Shown: positions 62,008 to 64,000 of the stretch, piece by piece
Layout of the letters: the number at the start of each line of letters is the position of its first letter
Numbering within the stretch: the first letter of the stretch is position 1
Source of the DNA: an uncultured Bacteroidales bacterium
GTDB taxonomy: Bacteria > Bacteroidota > Bacteroidia > Bacteroidales > P3
Direction of reading: 5' to 3'
Assembly: GCA_947168515.1 (NCBI GenBank)
Contig: CAMVMF010000003.1
Span: 1 to 64,000 of the forward strand
Length of the DNA: 64,000 nt
Translations under genes and position numbers: made by a program
Notes under the pieces: generated by a model
Databases searched by the model: none
Told to the model about the DNA's origin: nothing
Seen by the model: the letters and a program-made list of their open reading frames with translations, nothing else

Positions 62008-63951
62008 CTAAAGGTTCCCAATATTTATCATGTCAATGGGATGGATGCCCAACTTGTCGACTTTCAAAAGGATAGAATGCTGTGGTTCGAACTGCAGGGT
62101 ATAGGGTTGGCTCTTACCATGGTGGTTCACGATAATACGACGGGTGGCACCCGTGTCGCTGTAAGCATAGCGGTATTCGAGAGGGTAACTAATCGTCTGA
62201 GTAAGAGGATTGGCAAAGAAGATATAATAAGTATCTGCATCCTGCCTACACCAAAAGTCTGGCAGGCTGTCGCCCTCTATTAGGGGTTCGGCTTCGATGA
62301 TCGAGGCTCTGCTGCCCACATTACGACACTGATGCAGCAGCTTAAGAGTTTCGGCATAGTCATTGTGCTTCACCTTGCCGGGTTCTTTCGGGTCACGCAG
62401 CATGCAAATGGGCAGTCCTTGTTGGGCAAGGCGCAGTATCTCTCCCAGAGCCTCCCGTTCCATATACTCCACATCTATGTACAGTGCTTTGAAGTTGCAG
62501 GCACCGCAATGCAGCACTCCGTCAGAAAAAGAAGCTTGGCTGAGGAAGTGTTTGTTCACCCAAAGCGGCTGCAAACCCTTGAAATCCGTAGGCGTGTTGA
62601 TGAACCGCATTTCATACTCGCCCCAAAAGAAAGCCTTCACTTTGCGCACCGAATCAGGGTAGGCACCACCCATCCAAGCATCTTCCAGTGGAATGTACAC
62701 GGCCAGGTCACTGTAGTTGCGGCCCCGACTCATGTAGTCCGACACCTGGGTCATATACTGGTTAAACCGTCTAAGCGGCTCGCCGGTGAGCGAGTGCTGT
62801 GGGTGAGTGCTTATTTGACAGGTCGTATAGAAGAAATTACTTGTGTCGCCCACCCTATTGAACGGCATGCCATGCCAAATAATCTGGTTGGTGCCGTTGG
62901 CAAAGAGGGCATCGCAGATTAGTTTGAGGTCGGCCACCTGCTCTCTACCCTGATAGGGGCTGTGGCCGCGACCGTTGTTGTAGAGAAGGCTGGTCCAGCC
63001 GTAGGCACAGGTGAAAGTCTCTGCCGTCACCACCTTCTTGCCAGCCAACGAAGCAGCAGAGGCAGCAATCTTACTGAACGAAGGCTCGTACAGGAGTGCC
63101 TCGGTTTCGGGCACATCGACGAGGGAGAAAGCCGTCAGAAGGTCGGTCGGTGCACCCCCACATTGTGCACGAGAGAAGGCACCCACGCTGCGAGCATTTT
63201 CGGCAAAAGGCGAGTAAAACTCACGTAGCACATAGTTGGACAGAGTGCTCATATAATCGTAAAAGACCTCAGCATTTGCCTCGTCGAGCAACGTGCGTCC
63301 CTCCATATAGGGCACAATATCGTAGCCATGCTCCTGCATGAAGCGTTTTTCAAACCCCTTGGTCCAGAGGTACTCTGTCTCAACCTCCCAAGAGTCAACA
63401 AAAACGCCTGAAGGGGAACCCCTGTAAGCCTCAGCCAACCCTCGGTTCATCTTAGCCGCATAGCGGAAGAAAGCCTCGCGGTCTAGATGGTTCAATATTC
63501 GGGCCTCGCGGGGATAGTCCCACGTGTAATTGCGGCGGGCCGGCCCAACGGAGTCGAAGAAAGTGCGCGCCTGATCGCCATCGGGCAAATCCACGTCGCT
63601 GAATGGCCAAAGCGTGCCAAAGGTGAAGTCGCAACCAAGCCCTAGCGAGTCGGCAACCCTTTTGGCATATCGGACATGGTCAGCCCACCTAGGAGAAAGA
63701 AAAGCCGGATGGGCTGTGGTAGAGTCGAGGCCCATGGGGTATATCCAAGCTATCTCCACCCCGCCGAACTCATGGTCGCGAAGCCACACCAACTGCTCAC
63801 GGATGTCGTTGTCGTCAATTTCCGACGATAACCACCACCAACGGGTATAGGGTTTGTGCGAGGCATAGAGGTCCATATCCTGCCGCTGCTCGGAGCAGGA
63901 CACCAGCAGCAGACTCATAAAGGCAACTAAGGCAAAAAAAGACCTTTTCAT
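62008..63951 (-). CDS. GH106-like glycosyl hydrolase lipoprotein
   Basis: The 647-residue product has a lipoprotein signal (LLLVSC, Cys19). The start of the mature chain, RWWWLSSEIDDNDIREQLVW and FGGVEIAWIYP, matches the barrel opening of alpha-L-rhamnosidase family GH106 and related proteins. A later segment FVDSWEVE carries possible catalytic acids. It is shorter than most GH106 enzymes (often over 900 residues) and lacks part of the C-terminal beta domains, so substrate is uncertain. It would act on the cell surface or in the periplasm. Confidence 0.8.
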   Translation of the reverse strand: MKRSFFALVAFMSLLLVSCSEQRQDMDLYASHKPYTRWWWLSSEIDDNDIREQLVWLRDHEFGGVEIAWIYPMGLDSTTAHPAFLSPRWADHVRYAKRVADSLGLGCDFTFGTLWPFSDVDLPDGDQARTFFDSVGPARRNYTWDYPREARILNHLDREAFFRYAAKMNRGLAEAYRGSPSGVFVDSWEVETEYLWTKGFEKRFMQEHGYDIVPYMEGRTLLDEANAEVFYDYMSTLSNYVLREFYSPFAENARSVGAFSRAQCGGAPTDLLTAFSLVDVPETEALLYEPSFSKIAASAASLAGKKVVTAETFTCAYGWTSLLYNNGRGHSPYQGREQVADLKLICDALFANGTNQIIWHGMPFNRVGDTSNFFYTTCQISTHPQHSLTGEPLRRFNQYMTQVSDYMSRGRNYSDLAVYIPLEDAWMGGAYPDSVRKVKAFFWGEYEMRFINTPTDFKGLQPLWVNKHFLSQASFSDGVLHCGACNFKALYIDVEYMEREALGEILRLAQQGLPICMLRDPKEPGKVKHNDYAETLKLLHQCRNVGSRASIIEAEPLIEGDSLPDFWCRQDADTYYIFFANPLTQTISYPLEYRYAYSDTGATRRIIVNHHGKSQPYTLQFEPQHSILLKVDKLGIHPIDMINIGNL

Positions 63952-63954
63952 AAC

Positions 63955-64000
63955 AATTTAGTTTTTATTTTTTACTTTATCACAAATTCTCAACTCTCAA
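63955..64000 (+). repeat. Composite dispersed repeat at window end
   Basis: TTTAGTTTTTATTTTTTAC then TTTATCACAAATTCTCAAC and TCTCAA begin another copy, cut by the window edge. Confidence 0.75.

Overview
The window reads as chromosomal DNA of a member of the Bacteroidota, most likely Bacteroidales. Several genes carry the TTTG-N19/20-TAnnTTTG promoter of this phylum, and start codons mostly lack Shine-Dalgarno sequences. The gene set contains phylum hallmarks: an HU-CCDC81/SPOR protein, DUF4369/DUF5106, DUF4919 and DUF4956 proteins, a TonB-fused M56 sensor, a PorE-like PD40/OmpA protein, a TonB-dependent receptor, and GH29 and GH106-like glycosidases. I cannot name a genus from sequence reading alone.

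Layout. 0-0.4 kb: tandem and dispersed repeats. 0.4-3.8 kb: minus-strand rpmE2, a CapA-like protein, a TPR protein and a DUF481 barrel. 4.0-5.4 kb: plus-strand alpha-L-fucosidase. 5.5-12.4 kb: minus-strand M16 peptidase, O-antigen ligase-like protein, S41 protease and KefB-type antiporter. 12.8-17.6 kb: an AraC regulator facing a ftsH-cls-CDP-alcohol phosphatidyltransferase operon. 18-23.3 kb: thioredoxin-fold lipoprotein-type protein, M3 dipeptidase, PspC and DUF4919 proteins. 23.4-27.3 kb: minus-strand phosphoglucosamine mutase and a VTC/DUF4956 operon. 27.8-38.1 kb: a plus-strand housekeeping block (deoxynucleoside kinase, kdsB, HU/SPOR, trmB, yebC, rsmI, mgtC-like, lon, PorE-like). 38.2-42.9 kb: tRNA-Pro, a coiled-coil barrel protein, a possible structured RNA, a BlaI/M56 pair and a leucine-rich lipoprotein. 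43-48.1 kb: murF, an orphan membrane protein and dnaK.

Accessory region. From the 3' end of dnaK to about 57 kb the DNA looks like a small genomic or defence island. It holds a PIN-type toxin pair inserted between duplicated dnaK 3' ends, a small Arg-rich protein, a Fic protein, a WYL regulator, an unknown 176-aa protein, a tightly overlapping operon (PD-(D/E)XK-like protein, beta-CASP-type metallo-beta-lactamase protein, metallophosphoesterase), and a RelE-like toxin pair. The segment from the WYL gene to the RelE-like pair is bracketed by two copies of the Fic gene 3' end plus a palindromic repeat. 57.5-64 kb holds a TonB-dependent receptor, a frameshifted ogt, a lipoprotein barrel and a GH106-like lipoprotein, with more repeats and a decayed Fic remnant.

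Most notable: (1) the overlapping three-gene nuclease/hydrolase operon beside a WYL regulator, a candidate undescribed defence system; (2) an exactly 135-bp in-frame insertion in kdsB flanked by imperfect direct repeats; (3) duplicated dnaK tails around a toxin-antitoxin cargo; (4) repeated and decayed Fic 3' ends associated with palindromic repeats; (5) a composite dispersed repeat made of CTCAAYT heptamers joined to a TTTTAGTTTTTAG module; (6) an 11-bp inverted repeat enclosing the lon leader; (7) a sigma54-like promoter with a palindrome before dnaK.
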